Shown here: positions 25,210-34,160 of the stretch, piece after piece
Layout: every line of letters begins with the position of its first letter
Numbering within the stretch: the stretch's first letter is position 1
Assembly: GCA_964543475.1 (NCBI GenBank)
Contig: CAZIYJ010000003.1
Location: 1-64,000, forward strand
Length of the DNA: 64,000 nucleotides
Direction of reading: 5' to 3'
Origin: JAYSYM01 sp964543475
Lineage (GTDB): Bacteria > Bdellovibrionota > Bdellovibrionia > Bdellovibrionales > JAMPXM01
Notes under the pieces: model-generated
What the model was told of the DNA's origin: nothing
Databases searched by the model: none
The model's input: the letters and a program-made list of their open reading frames with translations, nothing else
Made by a program: the position numbers and the translations under genes

Positions 25210-26658
25210 CTAGTCGAGGGCGCCGTAGGTGCTTGAGGTGCGCGCTTTGGTGCCGATTGGCAAGGCCGGAGAAAGTTGTCCGACTGCTGATGATGCGCTT
25301 TGGGTTGGCGACATCAGGGTAAAATTGCTGTTGATTTGGTTAAGTGCTAACTCGATGAAATCTAAACCTCGAAATCTTTGATTTACGCTGTAGTAAGTTG
25401 CGTGTGGCTTGAAGCCAGCAAATGCATTTGCTTTGATCGAAGCGCTGACCGGGAAACCTGCGTCGCCTGGGATTTTTGGAGGATAGTAGAAGTTCATTGG
25501 ATAGAGCTCGTGGCCTTGAGAATCATATGTCAGCGAGCGGGCAACGAAAGTATTGTGCGTAATATCGATCGACGAAGCGTTGGGGAAAGAGTTTCCTTCC
25601 ATTGCGTAGCCAATAAAAATCCCGTTACTGTTATCGCCCGAATAGTCTTTTTCCAAAATATTATTTCTGAAGACAAGGTTTCCGCCGTTAGGGAAGTCAG
25701 CTAAGAAGGCTTCGGCTTGAATTCCATTGGTGGATTTTCCGCCACGGAGATAACAGCCCTCGACAGTGTTGTTTTGAGCCCGGCTTTTTAAAAGGTGGCC
25801 GTAGTAAACGTCGTGAGAGTAGCAGCCGCGCCAGATCGCAACGAATTTCGGATCGGAAATACTGCTACCAATATAGTAGTTATGTTCGGGGCCGCTGTCG
25901 CCGCCATTGAATCCGGTCTCAACGTTTTCGAAAAGAAAAAAGCCAGAGTTGTTGCCGGTAGAAAAGACACCATTACTTTTTCTGAAGTTCAAAACTCGAG
26001 AATTGCGAAGTGTGAAACCATTTGCGCCGTTTAAATAAATTCCGGCTTTGCCTGATGCGTAGCCCGCGCCGTCGAAGTCGATGTTCTCGATGGTGAGGTT
26101 TTTAACTTTGTCGACGTACACCATCGATTGACTGAGGTTGTTATAACTTGCGCCTTCGCTATCGAGTCTGATGACAGGCCGGAACCCGTTTTTAGTCACT
26201 CCTCTTATTGTGATGTTTTCGGGAACGAGCCATTGGCTTGAACCACGATTATAGTCAGCGTCATCTAAAGGAAGCGGTCCGAACCATGGTTGATTCGCAG
26301 TACCAACATAAACTGCTGGCTCAAGTTCAAAGATATCGCCGGTTTCTACTTTTCGATAACTATGCGTTCGCGTGAAGGGTTCCCCAAGAGTTGCGTATGT
26401 TGCAATGACCTGACCGTTTCGAATTTGTCGAACAAGTTTTGTACCGCTTGTTGCTGGAAGAGGTTGTGAAGTTGAATTTGGAATTGATGCTGCTGGAGGC
26501 GGAGTCGACTGCGGTTCAAGTTCGGGAGCCCAGATATTTGAAACAGAGGATGCGGAAGTATTTTGCTGGCCATTATTGAAGCCGCTGCAATTTGAGTAGC
26601 AAAGGGTAAGAACCAGAGCTGCAGCTGCGTACTGTTTCAATCTTCGCGTTCTAAGCAC
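25210..26658 (-). CDS. Lipoprotein with a right-handed parallel beta-helix
   Basis: A 482-residue protein. The signal peptide (AAAALVLTLCYSNCSG) has cysteines fitting a lipobox. A Pro/Ser-rich linker (to ~75) precedes repeats of Asn-rich turns and short strands (NLTIENIDFDGAGYAS, GFTLRNSRVLNF, NNTVEGCYLRGG, SIDITHNTFVARS), the pattern of pectate-lyase-like beta helices. Such folds often bind or cut polysaccharides; no catalytic residue is assigned. The start is GTG at 26658, with GAGGTGAG upstream. Confidence 0.75.
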   Translation of the reverse strand: MLRTRRLKQYAAAALVLTLCYSNCSGFNNGQQNTSASSVSNIWAPELEPQSTPPPAASIPNSTSQPLPATSGTKLVRQIRNGQVIATYATLGEPFTRTHSYRKVETGDIFELEPAVYVGTANQPWFGPLPLDDADYNRGSSQWLVPENITIRGVTKNGFRPVIRLDSEGASYNNLSQSMVYVDKVKNLTIENIDFDGAGYASGKAGIYLNGANGFTLRNSRVLNFRKSNGVFSTGNNSGFFLFENVETGFNGGDSGPEHNYYIGSSISDPKFVAIWRGCYSHDVYYGHLLKSRAQNNTVEGCYLRGGKSTNGIQAEAFLADFPNGGNLVFRNNILEKDYSGDNSNGIFIGYAMEGNSFPNASSIDITHNTFVARSLTYDSQGHELYPMNFYYPPKIPGDAGFPVSASIKANAFAGFKPHATYYSVNQRFRGLDFIELALNQINSNFTLMSPTQSASSAVGQLSPALPIGTKARTSSTYGALD

Positions 26659-26785
26659 ATCTCACCTCGATTAACTTTTCGGCATGTAAATGGTTTAAAA
26701 ATAGTGGCGAAAGTTTAGCTTCTCGGAACAATTTTGAGTGCCCACAGGCACATTGTCTACTTGTTCGTCGGGGAGGCGTGCCGGC

Positions 26786-26801
26786 TGGCACAATCGGTGC
26801 T
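26786..26801 (+). promoter_or_regulatory. Sigma-54-type promoter candidate
   Basis: TGGCACAATCGGTGCT has GG and GC separated by exactly ten bases and a TGGCAC -24 box. It lies ~45 bases before the exported-protein gene at 26846, a good distance for a promoter. No activator gene is adjacent. Confidence 0.45.
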
Positions 26802-26845
26802 TAGTAGCCTGGTGATTTAAAATCACTTATGGCTAGGAGAAGACC

Positions 26846-27280
26846 ATGCGTTCGGCACTTATGCTTTTTACATTGTTGTCTACAGTATTGACGGTTTCTG
26901 CGTTCGGCTCATCAGCAAAGGCTGATTGTTTTGAGCGTCAAGTGTTAACGGATTATCGGTATGCGGAGGCGGGGAATGCGGCCTCTAAGACAGCGACTGT
27001 GAAGATCACCGTTACTCCCTATTCAACGACTTTCAAAAACCTTACTGGTTCTCGAGACCTAGTAATCGCTTTTGGCGGCCAGATTCTCTCTGCAGTTCGT
27101 AAAGGCGACACGTATAAAGTGAACAAGTCTCTACGATATGTTCATGAGCTCAGCTTAGATTTCCGAGATGCCCCGATTCAACTTGGTGGTGAGGATATGC
27201 TCGCAAACCTTTATTTTATTTCTTATGTGCGCGAAACCAAGAATGGTTGCCTCTACCTTGAAGACGGTGGCGAGCACTAG
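26846..27280 (+). CDS. Exported protein of unknown function
   Basis: A 144-residue protein. Signal peptide ALMLFTLLSTVLTVSAFGSS ends near AKADCFER. The mature domain is beta-rich, with one early and one late cysteine (ADCF, NGCLYL) that may join. No family is recognised. AGGAGA precedes the ATG. A sigma-54-like element lies upstream, so expression may be regulated separately from neighbours. Confidence 0.62.
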   Translation: MRSALMLFTLLSTVLTVSAFGSSAKADCFERQVLTDYRYAEAGNAASKTATVKITVTPYSTTFKNLTGSRDLVIAFGGQILSAVRKGDTYKVNKSLRYVHELSLDFRDAPIQLGGEDMLANLYFISYVRETKNGCLYLEDGGEH

Positions 27281-27306
27281 GTCATCGAGAAGAAGTAACC
27301 TGATTT

Positions 27307-28092
27307 CTAGCGATTAGCTAAAAGCTGATTGGCGATTTCGACAAAACCCGCGGCACCGTTGTAAGTTGCAACGTACGCGGGTTTTTGTTTTAGCCGCGGC
27401 AGAAACTGATTGATGTTGGCGACAGCAAATGAGTTTTCAAAATAGCCGAACATTGGTTCGTCGTTAGGTGAGTCCCCGCTGAAGGCACATGATGAAAGAT
27501 TCGATCCAAGATCAAAACCCATTTCGCGCTTTGTAAATTCCTTGCACATGCTGAGCTTATCGTAAGATCCGAACCAGCCGTTGACGTGAATAGACGAAAC
27601 TTTTGCGACGGCTCCATTTCGTTCAAAGATGCTTACGATTTTATCAACATCAGCTTCTTGTAAAGGTGGAACGTCTTCGCAGAAATCAATCGCGAGATCC
27701 ATTAATCGTGAGAATTGATCGCTCGCGACTGCAGATCCGGGAACTTCGCGCAAAACTTCATCGCGAATTTTGTCGAGCTTCTTTCGATTTGCGGCTTGAG
27801 TAGCGTCATCGAAGATAAAATGCCGAAGCATTTTTTTAGAAGGCTCATCGTAACGGAAATAGAAGCCGCCGTTCTCGCCGATAATTCCATCTACTGGCCA
27901 AAAGCGCGCGATCATTTCGCACCAACCTGCGGGTCGGCCTGTCACGGGCACGACCTTGATACCGTTTTGAGCAAGCTTCCACATGGCCGAATATGACTCA
28001 GCCGGAAGTTTTCCGTGTTCGGTTACGGTGTCGTCAATGTCAGTGAACAGCACGCGAATACTTTTGTTTTTGAAATCGGAGATTGGCTTCAT
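27307..28092 (-). CDS. HAD-superfamily IIB phosphatase
   Basis: About 261 residues. Motif I is LFTDIDDTVTEHG (nucleophile Asp, then DxD), motif II has the Thr in KVVPVTGRPAGW, the Lys lies in the later YDKLSMCKEF region, and motif IV is SGDSPNDEPMFGYF. This is the Cof/MPGP-like IIB subclass that dephosphorylates sugar phosphates and similar small molecules. The ATG at 28092 is used because motif I then sits at the usual distance; the frame stays open to 28143. Confidence 0.88.
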   Translation of the reverse strand: MKPISDFKNKSIRVLFTDIDDTVTEHGKLPAESYSAMWKLAQNGIKVVPVTGRPAGWCEMIARFWPVDGIIGENGGFYFRYDEPSKKMLRHFIFDDATQAANRKKLDKIRDEVLREVPGSAVASDQFSRLMDLAIDFCEDVPPLQEADVDKIVSIFERNGAVAKVSSIHVNGWFGSYDKLSMCKEFTKREMGFDLGSNLSSCAFSGDSPNDEPMFGYFENSFAVANINQFLPRLKQKPAYVATYNGAAGFVEIANQLLANR

Positions 28093-28197
28093 TGGTCTTA
28101 AGTCTATGCATCGAAGTCTCGATTGGCAAATCACCCGCGTCAAAAAATGGGCTTGCAGAATTGGGCCGCTGGGCTCATTTTGAATTTCACATATATA

Positions 28198-28234
28198 GAG
28201 GCAATCAGATCATGTGATTGATTGAATTTGCCTC
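28198..28234 (+). promoter_or_regulatory. Hairpin in the topA leader
   Basis: Outer arms GAGGCAA and TTGCCTC enclose an inner inverted repeat CAATCA/TGATTG. It lies 21 bases before the topA start codon. No function is known. Confidence 0.4.
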
Positions 28235-28255
28235 AAACAAAGAAAGCTCTCCTTA

Positions 28256-30985
28256 ATGGCAAAAAAAGCAGCCTCAAAGTCTTCTGGTTCATCAAATGGC
28301 GGAAAAACACTAGTCATCGTCGAGTCGCCAACAAAAGCAAAAACGATCCGTAAGTTTTTAGGCAAAGAGTACATGATCGAATCATGTATGGGCCACGTGC
28401 GTGATCTTCCGCAATCATCAAAAGACATTCCGGAAAAATTTAAGAAACAAAAATGGGCTCAGCTGGGCGTCAATGTTGATTCAAATTTTGAACCGATTTA
28501 TCTAACTCCGAAAAATAAAGTCAAAGTTGTAAAGCAACTTAAAGACAAACTAGCAGAAGCTGACTTTTTGATTCTCGCGACCGACGAAGATAGAGAGGGA
28601 GAGTCGATCAGCTGGCATTTGCTTGAAACACTCAAGCCAACTGTTCCGGTAACGCGAATGGTTTTTCACGAGATCACAAAGACTGCGATTGAAAAAGCAT
28701 TAAAAGATACTCGCAATATCGACGAAAACTTAGTTCGGGCTCAAGAAGCACGCCGAGTTCTTGATCGGTTGGTTGGTTACACGATTTCTCCTTTGATTTG
28801 GAAAAAAGTAGCGTTTGGATTATCAGCTGGACGAGTTCAGTCGGTTGGTGTTCGGCTGATCGTTGAGCGAGAACATGAACGCATTCGCTTTAAGAAATCA
28901 AATTACTGGGGTGTTCAAGGTGAGAACACAAAAGATGGCGTTGGTTTTGAGTCTCGCCTGCTCACTTATAAACAGCAAAGAATTGCGACCGGCAAAGACT
29001 TCGATTCAGTCACAGGCGCACTTTTAAAAGATAAAGATGTTTTGCATTTAGATAGCAAGTCGGCTGGGAACATCACAGCGCACGTCGAAAAACAAAAATG
29101 GCAAGTCACTGAAGTTGAAGAGAAACCTCTTTCTCGCAAACCCGCAGCGCCATTTATTACTTCGACTCTCCAGCAGGAATCTAACCGTAAACTCGGGCTT
29201 GGCGCTCGAGAGACAATGCAAGTTGCGCAAAACTTGTACGAACAAGGTTGGATCACCTACATGAGAACTGATTCAACTTTCTTATCTAAAGAAGCATTGC
29301 TTGCAGCGCGTGACCGAATCAAAGCGCTTTACGGAAAAGAATATTTGCCTGATGAGCCTCGTCTGTACGAGGGCAAAAAAGTTAAAGGTGCTCAAGAAGC
29401 CCATGAGGCGATTCGTCCTTCAGGGACTGAGATGATCACTCCCGATGAAACAGGATTAAAAGGTCCTCACTATAAACTTTACGAACTGATTTGGAAGCGC
29501 ACAGTCGCATCGCAAATGGTGAACTCTCGTCAAAAGCAAGTGAGCGTTCGATTTTCAGCAGGCGACGCTGTGTTTGCAGCTTCGGGAATGACGATCGAAT
29601 TTCCGGGCTTTTTGAGAGCGTATGTAGAAGGAAGTGATGACGAAACCGCTGCACTTGAAGAAAGAGAAGTTCGTCTTCCGAATTTGAAAAAAGGCGACAC
29701 AGTTCAGTGCACAAAAGTAGTTTCAACTGAACACGAAACAAAACCACCTGCGCGATTTACCGAAGCAAGCTTGGTTCAGACGATGGAAAAAGAAGGCATT
29801 GGTCGTCCGTCAACGTATGCGGCAGTTATCAGTACGATTATTGATCGCGGTTACGTAAAAAAACTTGGTAACGCATTATCTCCGACGTTTACAGCAATGG
29901 TTGTTGCTAATCTTTTGATGAAGCATCTTCCGCAGTACGTGGATCTTGGTTTTACGTCGGGAATGGAAAAATCACTCGATGAAATTGCTGATGGCGATTT
30001 AGATTGGGTGAGTTATTTAGGCTCAGTTTATCACGGGAAGACCGGCTTAAAAGCGCAAGTTGATGCTCAAGATAAAAAAATCGATGCAGATGAAGCGCGA
30101 GCAATTTCTTTAGAAGGCCTAAAGGGATTAAGCTTCAGAGTTGGCCGATACGGTGCTTACGTTTGTCGTCAAGAAAAGGGCGAAGAGGTTTGTGCATCAC
30201 TTCCAGATGCTCAAGCTCCTGCAGACATCACGATTGAAATTGTAAATAAGCTCATTGATCAAAAAATTAATGGAGCCGATGCTCTCGGAAAAGATCCAAA
30301 AACAGGAATGCCGATCTACGTATTAACTGGTCGCTATGGACCGTACGTACAGCTCGGCGAAGCCGCGGGTGATGACGCAAAACCAAAGCGTATGTCGATT
30401 CCTCCGGGCATCGAGCCTGAGAAAATCACAATGGTGCAGGCACTTCAGTTATTAGAATTGCCAAGAACTGTTGGCGAACACCCGGGTACAAATAAAGATG
30501 TAAAAGTTGGTCTTGGAAGATTCGGTCCATACATCGTGCACGACGGTGACTTTAGATCGATACCAAAAACTGATTCGCTTTTTGATATCACTCTTGAGCG
30601 CGCGTTAGAAATTATCGCACAGCCTAAGAAGGGTCGCGGCCGTGCATCGGCAATTAAAGAACTTGGAAAATACCCAGGCTCTGAGGAAAATGTGTCGGTG
30701 TTTAGCGGAAAGTACGGACCGTATGTAAAGTGCGGAAAGGTGAATGTTTCACTCCCGGAAGACATAACTCCTGAGGCAATTACGATCGAGCAAGCTGTTG
30801 AATTGATCAAAGCAAAAGGCGGCGGTCCCGGGGAAACGAAGCCCAAGAAGGCAAAGAAAGCGAAGAAAGTGACAAAAGCTGTCACAAGCGATGAAAAAAG
30901 TGCTGCACCAAAGGTCGCTAAAGCAGCCCAGGTGAAAGCAAAAACTAAGACTCAAATCAAGAAGGCGCCAACGGTGACACGTTAA
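28256..30985 (+). CDS. topA: DNA topoisomerase I
   Basis: A 909-residue type IA topoisomerase. The TOPRIM domain begins at TLVIVESPTKAKTIRKFLG with DEDREGE around residue 118. The catalytic tyrosine is Tyr335 in WITYMRTDS. The C terminus has several Topo_C_Rpt modules (GRYGAYV, GRYGPYVQL, GRFGPYIV, GKYGPYVK) in place of the zinc ribbons of E. coli TopA, and ends in a ~65-residue Lys/Ala tail. It relaxes negative supercoils. No ribosome site is obvious. Confidence 0.96.
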   Translation: MAKKAASKSSGSSNGGKTLVIVESPTKAKTIRKFLGKEYMIESCMGHVRDLPQSSKDIPEKFKKQKWAQLGVNVDSNFEPIYLTPKNKVKVVKQLKDKLAEADFLILATDEDREGESISWHLLETLKPTVPVTRMVFHEITKTAIEKALKDTRNIDENLVRAQEARRVLDRLVGYTISPLIWKKVAFGLSAGRVQSVGVRLIVEREHERIRFKKSNYWGVQGENTKDGVGFESRLLTYKQQRIATGKDFDSVTGALLKDKDVLHLDSKSAGNITAHVEKQKWQVTEVEEKPLSRKPAAPFITSTLQQESNRKLGLGARETMQVAQNLYEQGWITYMRTDSTFLSKEALLAARDRIKALYGKEYLPDEPRLYEGKKVKGAQEAHEAIRPSGTEMITPDETGLKGPHYKLYELIWKRTVASQMVNSRQKQVSVRFSAGDAVFAASGMTIEFPGFLRAYVEGSDDETAALEEREVRLPNLKKGDTVQCTKVVSTEHETKPPARFTEASLVQTMEKEGIGRPSTYAAVISTIIDRGYVKKLGNALSPTFTAMVVANLLMKHLPQYVDLGFTSGMEKSLDEIADGDLDWVSYLGSVYHGKTGLKAQVDAQDKKIDADEARAISLEGLKGLSFRVGRYGAYVCRQEKGEEVCASLPDAQAPADITIEIVNKLIDQKINGADALGKDPKTGMPIYVLTGRYGPYVQLGEAAGDDAKPKRMSIPPGIEPEKITMVQALQLLELPRTVGEHPGTNKDVKVGLGRFGPYIVHDGDFRSIPKTDSLFDITLERALEIIAQPKKGRGRASAIKELGKYPGSEENVSVFSGKYGPYVKCGKVNVSLPEDITPEAITIEQAVELIKAKGGGPGETKPKKAKKAKKVTKAVTSDEKSAAPKVAKAAQVKAKTKTQIKKAPTVTR

Positions 30986-31009
30986 GGGAAATCTGCTAGA
31001 TTTCTTGTC

Positions 31010-31930
31010 ATGTTATCGCTGATTCCAGAATTCAAAAAAAGACGTCGTGGGCAGCTAGAGTTGCCCATCGAGCGCAAAGCCGAGCAAGACCGTAATGCTG
31101 ATAAAGGCGGGCGCAGTTTCTATTTTTTCGACTTCGACGATAACGTTGCTTTCCTTTCAACTCCGGTTTTCATTTTCCATAAAGAGACGGGCGAAGAAGT
31201 AAGACTCTCAAGCGGTGAGTTTGCTCAGCACAGTCGGTTAATTGGCAATTCGGGAGAATATGCGAATTTCAAAACTGACTTCTGTGATCGCAATGGAACG
31301 TTTAGATGTTTCCGTGATCAAGATCACACCATGATTGAGCGTGTACTTGGTAAACGACAGATGTTCGTTCAAGATCTGGCAGCAGCTTTAGGATTTCCTG
31401 ATCTTGAGTGGAAGGGACCTTCGTGGTCTTGTTTCTACCATGCGACGCTCAACAAACGTCCAGTCAGTGTAATCACTGCGCGTGGTCATCACCCTGAAAC
31501 TATTAAGCGTGGTGTCGAACTGTTTGTTCGTGAAAGACATCTCCCGCATGCACCCAATTTTTTAAGCATCTACCCAGTCTCTCATCCAGATGTTCGAGCT
31601 CAGCTTGGCGATAAAGACTTTAAACTTTCAGTCGCTGCGTTAAAAAAGGCTGCGATTCGTGCATCTGTTGAACAAGCAATCAAAATTTACGGAAAAAATC
31701 CGCATCATCGGTTTGGAATGTCAGATGATGATCCGCATAATATCGAGCTGATTGCTGAGGAAATGACTGAGCTTAAACGTGAGCATCCTGAAATGTCATT
31801 CTTCGTCATTGAGACGCAAAAAGGACGATTTGTTAAGTGGGAAGTTTACGCGGATCATCTTGAGCCAACTGTGTGTGCTCAAGGTCCTGAGTTAGGCGTC
31901 TTCGAACAGTTGTCTCTCCTCAACAACTAA
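31010..31930 (+). CDS. HAD-like protein of unknown function
   Basis: A 306-residue protein. FFDFDDNVAFLS resembles HAD motif I (DxD), SVITARGHH resembles motif II, and FGMSDDDPHNI resembles the acidic motif IV. The first ~35 residues are basic and the C terminus is acidic. It may be a phosphatase, but the exact class is unclear. A hairpin (GAAATCT/AGATTTC, 30988-31004) lies between a possible AAGGG ribosome site and the ATG. It starts 25 bases after topA. Confidence 0.6.
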   Translation: MLSLIPEFKKRRRGQLELPIERKAEQDRNADKGGRSFYFFDFDDNVAFLSTPVFIFHKETGEEVRLSSGEFAQHSRLIGNSGEYANFKTDFCDRNGTFRCFRDQDHTMIERVLGKRQMFVQDLAAALGFPDLEWKGPSWSCFYHATLNKRPVSVITARGHHPETIKRGVELFVRERHLPHAPNFLSIYPVSHPDVRAQLGDKDFKLSVAALKKAAIRASVEQAIKIYGKNPHHRFGMSDDDPHNIELIAEEMTELKREHPEMSFFVIETQKGRFVKWEVYADHLEPTVCAQGPELGVFEQLSLLNN

Positions 31931-32017
31931 CCTTTTGAACAGTACCTGTGCCATTCGATCGTGTTACACTTATTAACGTCCTTAAATGGAGTTAAGTTCA
32001 CGCTTTGAAAGGCAAAT

Positions 32018-34033
32018 ATGGTTCAGCGTTCTTTCATCACAGTTGCTCTTTTGTTTTTTGTCACCAACGCCAATGCCGCAACACTTGCTTGCAAATACAT
32101 CGATGCAATTGAGCGAAGCTTTTTACATCAGCACGTTACCTTCAATGCTCTCAATGAGAACCTTGAGAACCGAACGATTGATCAGTACATCAAGCGATTA
32201 GATCCGGCAGAAATTTATCTTTTAAAGAGCGACTTGAGCGTCGTGAAACAGAAGATGAAGGGCATCTTTAAACAGATACAAGCCAACAAGTGTAATGCGA
32301 TTGATGACGTTCAACAGATTTACGTGAAGCGACTTGAAGAGCGCGCTGCTTATGCGAAGGCCACTCTTGAGGCGAAGACGTTTAAGTTTGATCAAAAAAC
32401 TGAAATCATGCTCGATCCAGATACTCGTGATTACCCTAAGACAAAAGCTGAAGCTGAGAAGTTTCAGTTGAAGTACTTAAACTTTCAGATTTCAAATTAC
32501 TTGGCTTCTGGAATGAAAGAAGATGAAGCGAGATCTCAAGTTGTTCGAAACTACGAGCGTGCAGTGAAGCGCGCAAAAGATACGACGGAAGAAGATCTCT
32601 TTTCAAACTATCTCGATTCTTTCGGTCGAGCTCTAGATCCGCATTCAAGCTTCCTTTCTCGTGACTCGCTTGAAGACTTCAATATTCAAATGGGTTTATC
32701 GCTTGAAGGTATTGGCGCAACACTTAGCTCACAAGATGGCTTTACAGTGGTTGAGCAGTTGATTCCTGGTGGTTCAGCTTCATCTTCGGGGTTGATTGAG
32801 CCGGGCGATAAAATTGTTGCTGTTGGGCAGTTCAAGCCAAGTGGTGAGCCAGCAGACATGGAAAACGTTATTGAAATGGATCTTCGCGATGTTGTTCGTA
32901 GAATTCGCGGATCAAAAGGATCGAAAGTTCGTTTAACGCTTCTGAAAAAAGCGGGCGGCGGCAAGTCGACGATCGAGTTAGTTCGAGATCAAATTAAACT
33001 AGAAGACGAAGCTGTTCAGTTGAGCTTTATCGACAAAGAAATTGGCGGAGAGAAAAAGAAGATTGCGATCATGAATCTTCCTTCATTCTATGCTGATTCT
33101 CGTCGTGGTGGTCGGTCATCGGCCGCAGACTTAAAAGCTGCAATCGTCAAAGCTAAAGAAGGAAATGCCGAAGCGATGGTTTTAGACTTATCGCAAAACG
33201 GCGGCGGAAGTCTTGACGATGCAGTCAAAATTTCCGGTTTGTTCTTTAAAACTGGAAACGTTGTGAAGCAGTCGTCTCGTGATTTAACTTCTGCCGAAGT
33301 TCCTTTGGATGACCGCGACTCATCAGTTGACTGGGAAAAACCACTCATCGTTTTGACAAGCCGAGTGTCTGCGTCGGCATCTGAAATTGTTGCTGGAACT
33401 TTAAAAGATTATGAGCGCGCTATTGTTGTTGGCGGTGATCATACATTTGGTAAAGGGTCAGTCCAATCGGTAGCTCCACTCCCGCCAGGCATGGGTGCTT
33501 TAAAAGTGACTGTTGGAATGTTCTTTACTCCGGGTGGCTTTTCAACTCAGCACCGCGGTGTTGAGGGTGATATTATTTTGCCGAGCGCTTATGCAAGTGA
33601 CGAAATTGGTGAGAAGAGTCTTGATTACTCACTTCCTCCAAAGAAGATTAAATCTTTCTTAAGTCCTGATGCGTATGTGACTTCAGGCGAAGGTGCTTGG
33701 AAGCGTGTGACGAAAGAAGAGATTGCGCTTCTAAAAAATAAATCGGTGGCTCGAGTTGATAAGAACGAAGAGTTCAACAAGATCAAGGCTGAGCTTAAGA
33801 AGGCCAAAGACCGCGCAAAGGTTTTAAAGCTTTCTGAGGCGCTCAAAGAGACCAAAGACAAAAAAGATGAGCAGGATAAAAAGAAAGAGCTTAGCAAAGA
33901 AGAAAAGCTTGCTGAGTACTTGAAGCGGGCTGATATCCAGGAGGCCGCTAACATCGCTGCAGACCTCTTACAGGTGCGTAAAAAGCCGGGCCTTACTCAG
34001 GCTGGTGGTATGCAAGCACCTAAGGGCACGTAG
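32018..34033 (+). CDS. Tail-specific (C-terminal processing) protease, S41 family
   Basis: A 671-residue protein: signal peptide (SFITVALLFFVTNANA), helical N-terminal domain as in Tsp/Prc (HQHVTFNALNENLENRTIDQY), PDZ domain (~225-320, GLSLEGIGATLSSQDGFTVV), S41 core with the catalytic Ser in SASASEIVAG and Lys in TFGKGSVQ, then a long Lys/Glu-rich helical tail. It cleaves periplasmic proteins from the C terminus and can regulate peptidoglycan hydrolases. AAAGG precedes the ATG; a terminator follows. Confidence 0.93.
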   Translation: MVQRSFITVALLFFVTNANAATLACKYIDAIERSFLHQHVTFNALNENLENRTIDQYIKRLDPAEIYLLKSDLSVVKQKMKGIFKQIQANKCNAIDDVQQIYVKRLEERAAYAKATLEAKTFKFDQKTEIMLDPDTRDYPKTKAEAEKFQLKYLNFQISNYLASGMKEDEARSQVVRNYERAVKRAKDTTEEDLFSNYLDSFGRALDPHSSFLSRDSLEDFNIQMGLSLEGIGATLSSQDGFTVVEQLIPGGSASSSGLIEPGDKIVAVGQFKPSGEPADMENVIEMDLRDVVRRIRGSKGSKVRLTLLKKAGGGKSTIELVRDQIKLEDEAVQLSFIDKEIGGEKKKIAIMNLPSFYADSRRGGRSSAADLKAAIVKAKEGNAEAMVLDLSQNGGGSLDDAVKISGLFFKTGNVVKQSSRDLTSAEVPLDDRDSSVDWEKPLIVLTSRVSASASEIVAGTLKDYERAIVVGGDHTFGKGSVQSVAPLPPGMGALKVTVGMFFTPGGFSTQHRGVEGDIILPSAYASDEIGEKSLDYSLPPKKIKSFLSPDAYVTSGEGAWKRVTKEEIALLKNKSVARVDKNEEFNKIKAELKKAKDRAKVLKLSEALKETKDKKDEQDKKKELSKEEKLAEYLKRADIQEAANIAADLLQVRKKPGLTQAGGMQAPKGT

Positions 34034-34085
34034 TCTTAAGGGGCATCAAAATACCCTAAATTGGGCATGCCCCCTCATCCACAGT

Positions 34086-34134
34086 GCAGCTATTGCTTAC
34101 GTTATTTGCCTTCGGCAAAATAGCTGCCTTTTTT
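34086..34134 (+). terminator. Rho-independent terminator after the S41 protease gene
   Basis: Outer stem GCAGCTATT/AATAGCTGC with an inner TTGCC/GGCAA stem, followed by six T residues (34129-34134). It ends 27 bases before the E1 alpha start. Confidence 0.75.
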
Positions 34135-34160
34135 CATGGGGTTTGGTATGAAATCTCTCT

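Noticed and set aside
30445..30885. 146-codon minus-strand ORF opposite topA
   Set aside because: Overlaps the conserved TopA repeats fully and has no recognisable domain or ribosome site.
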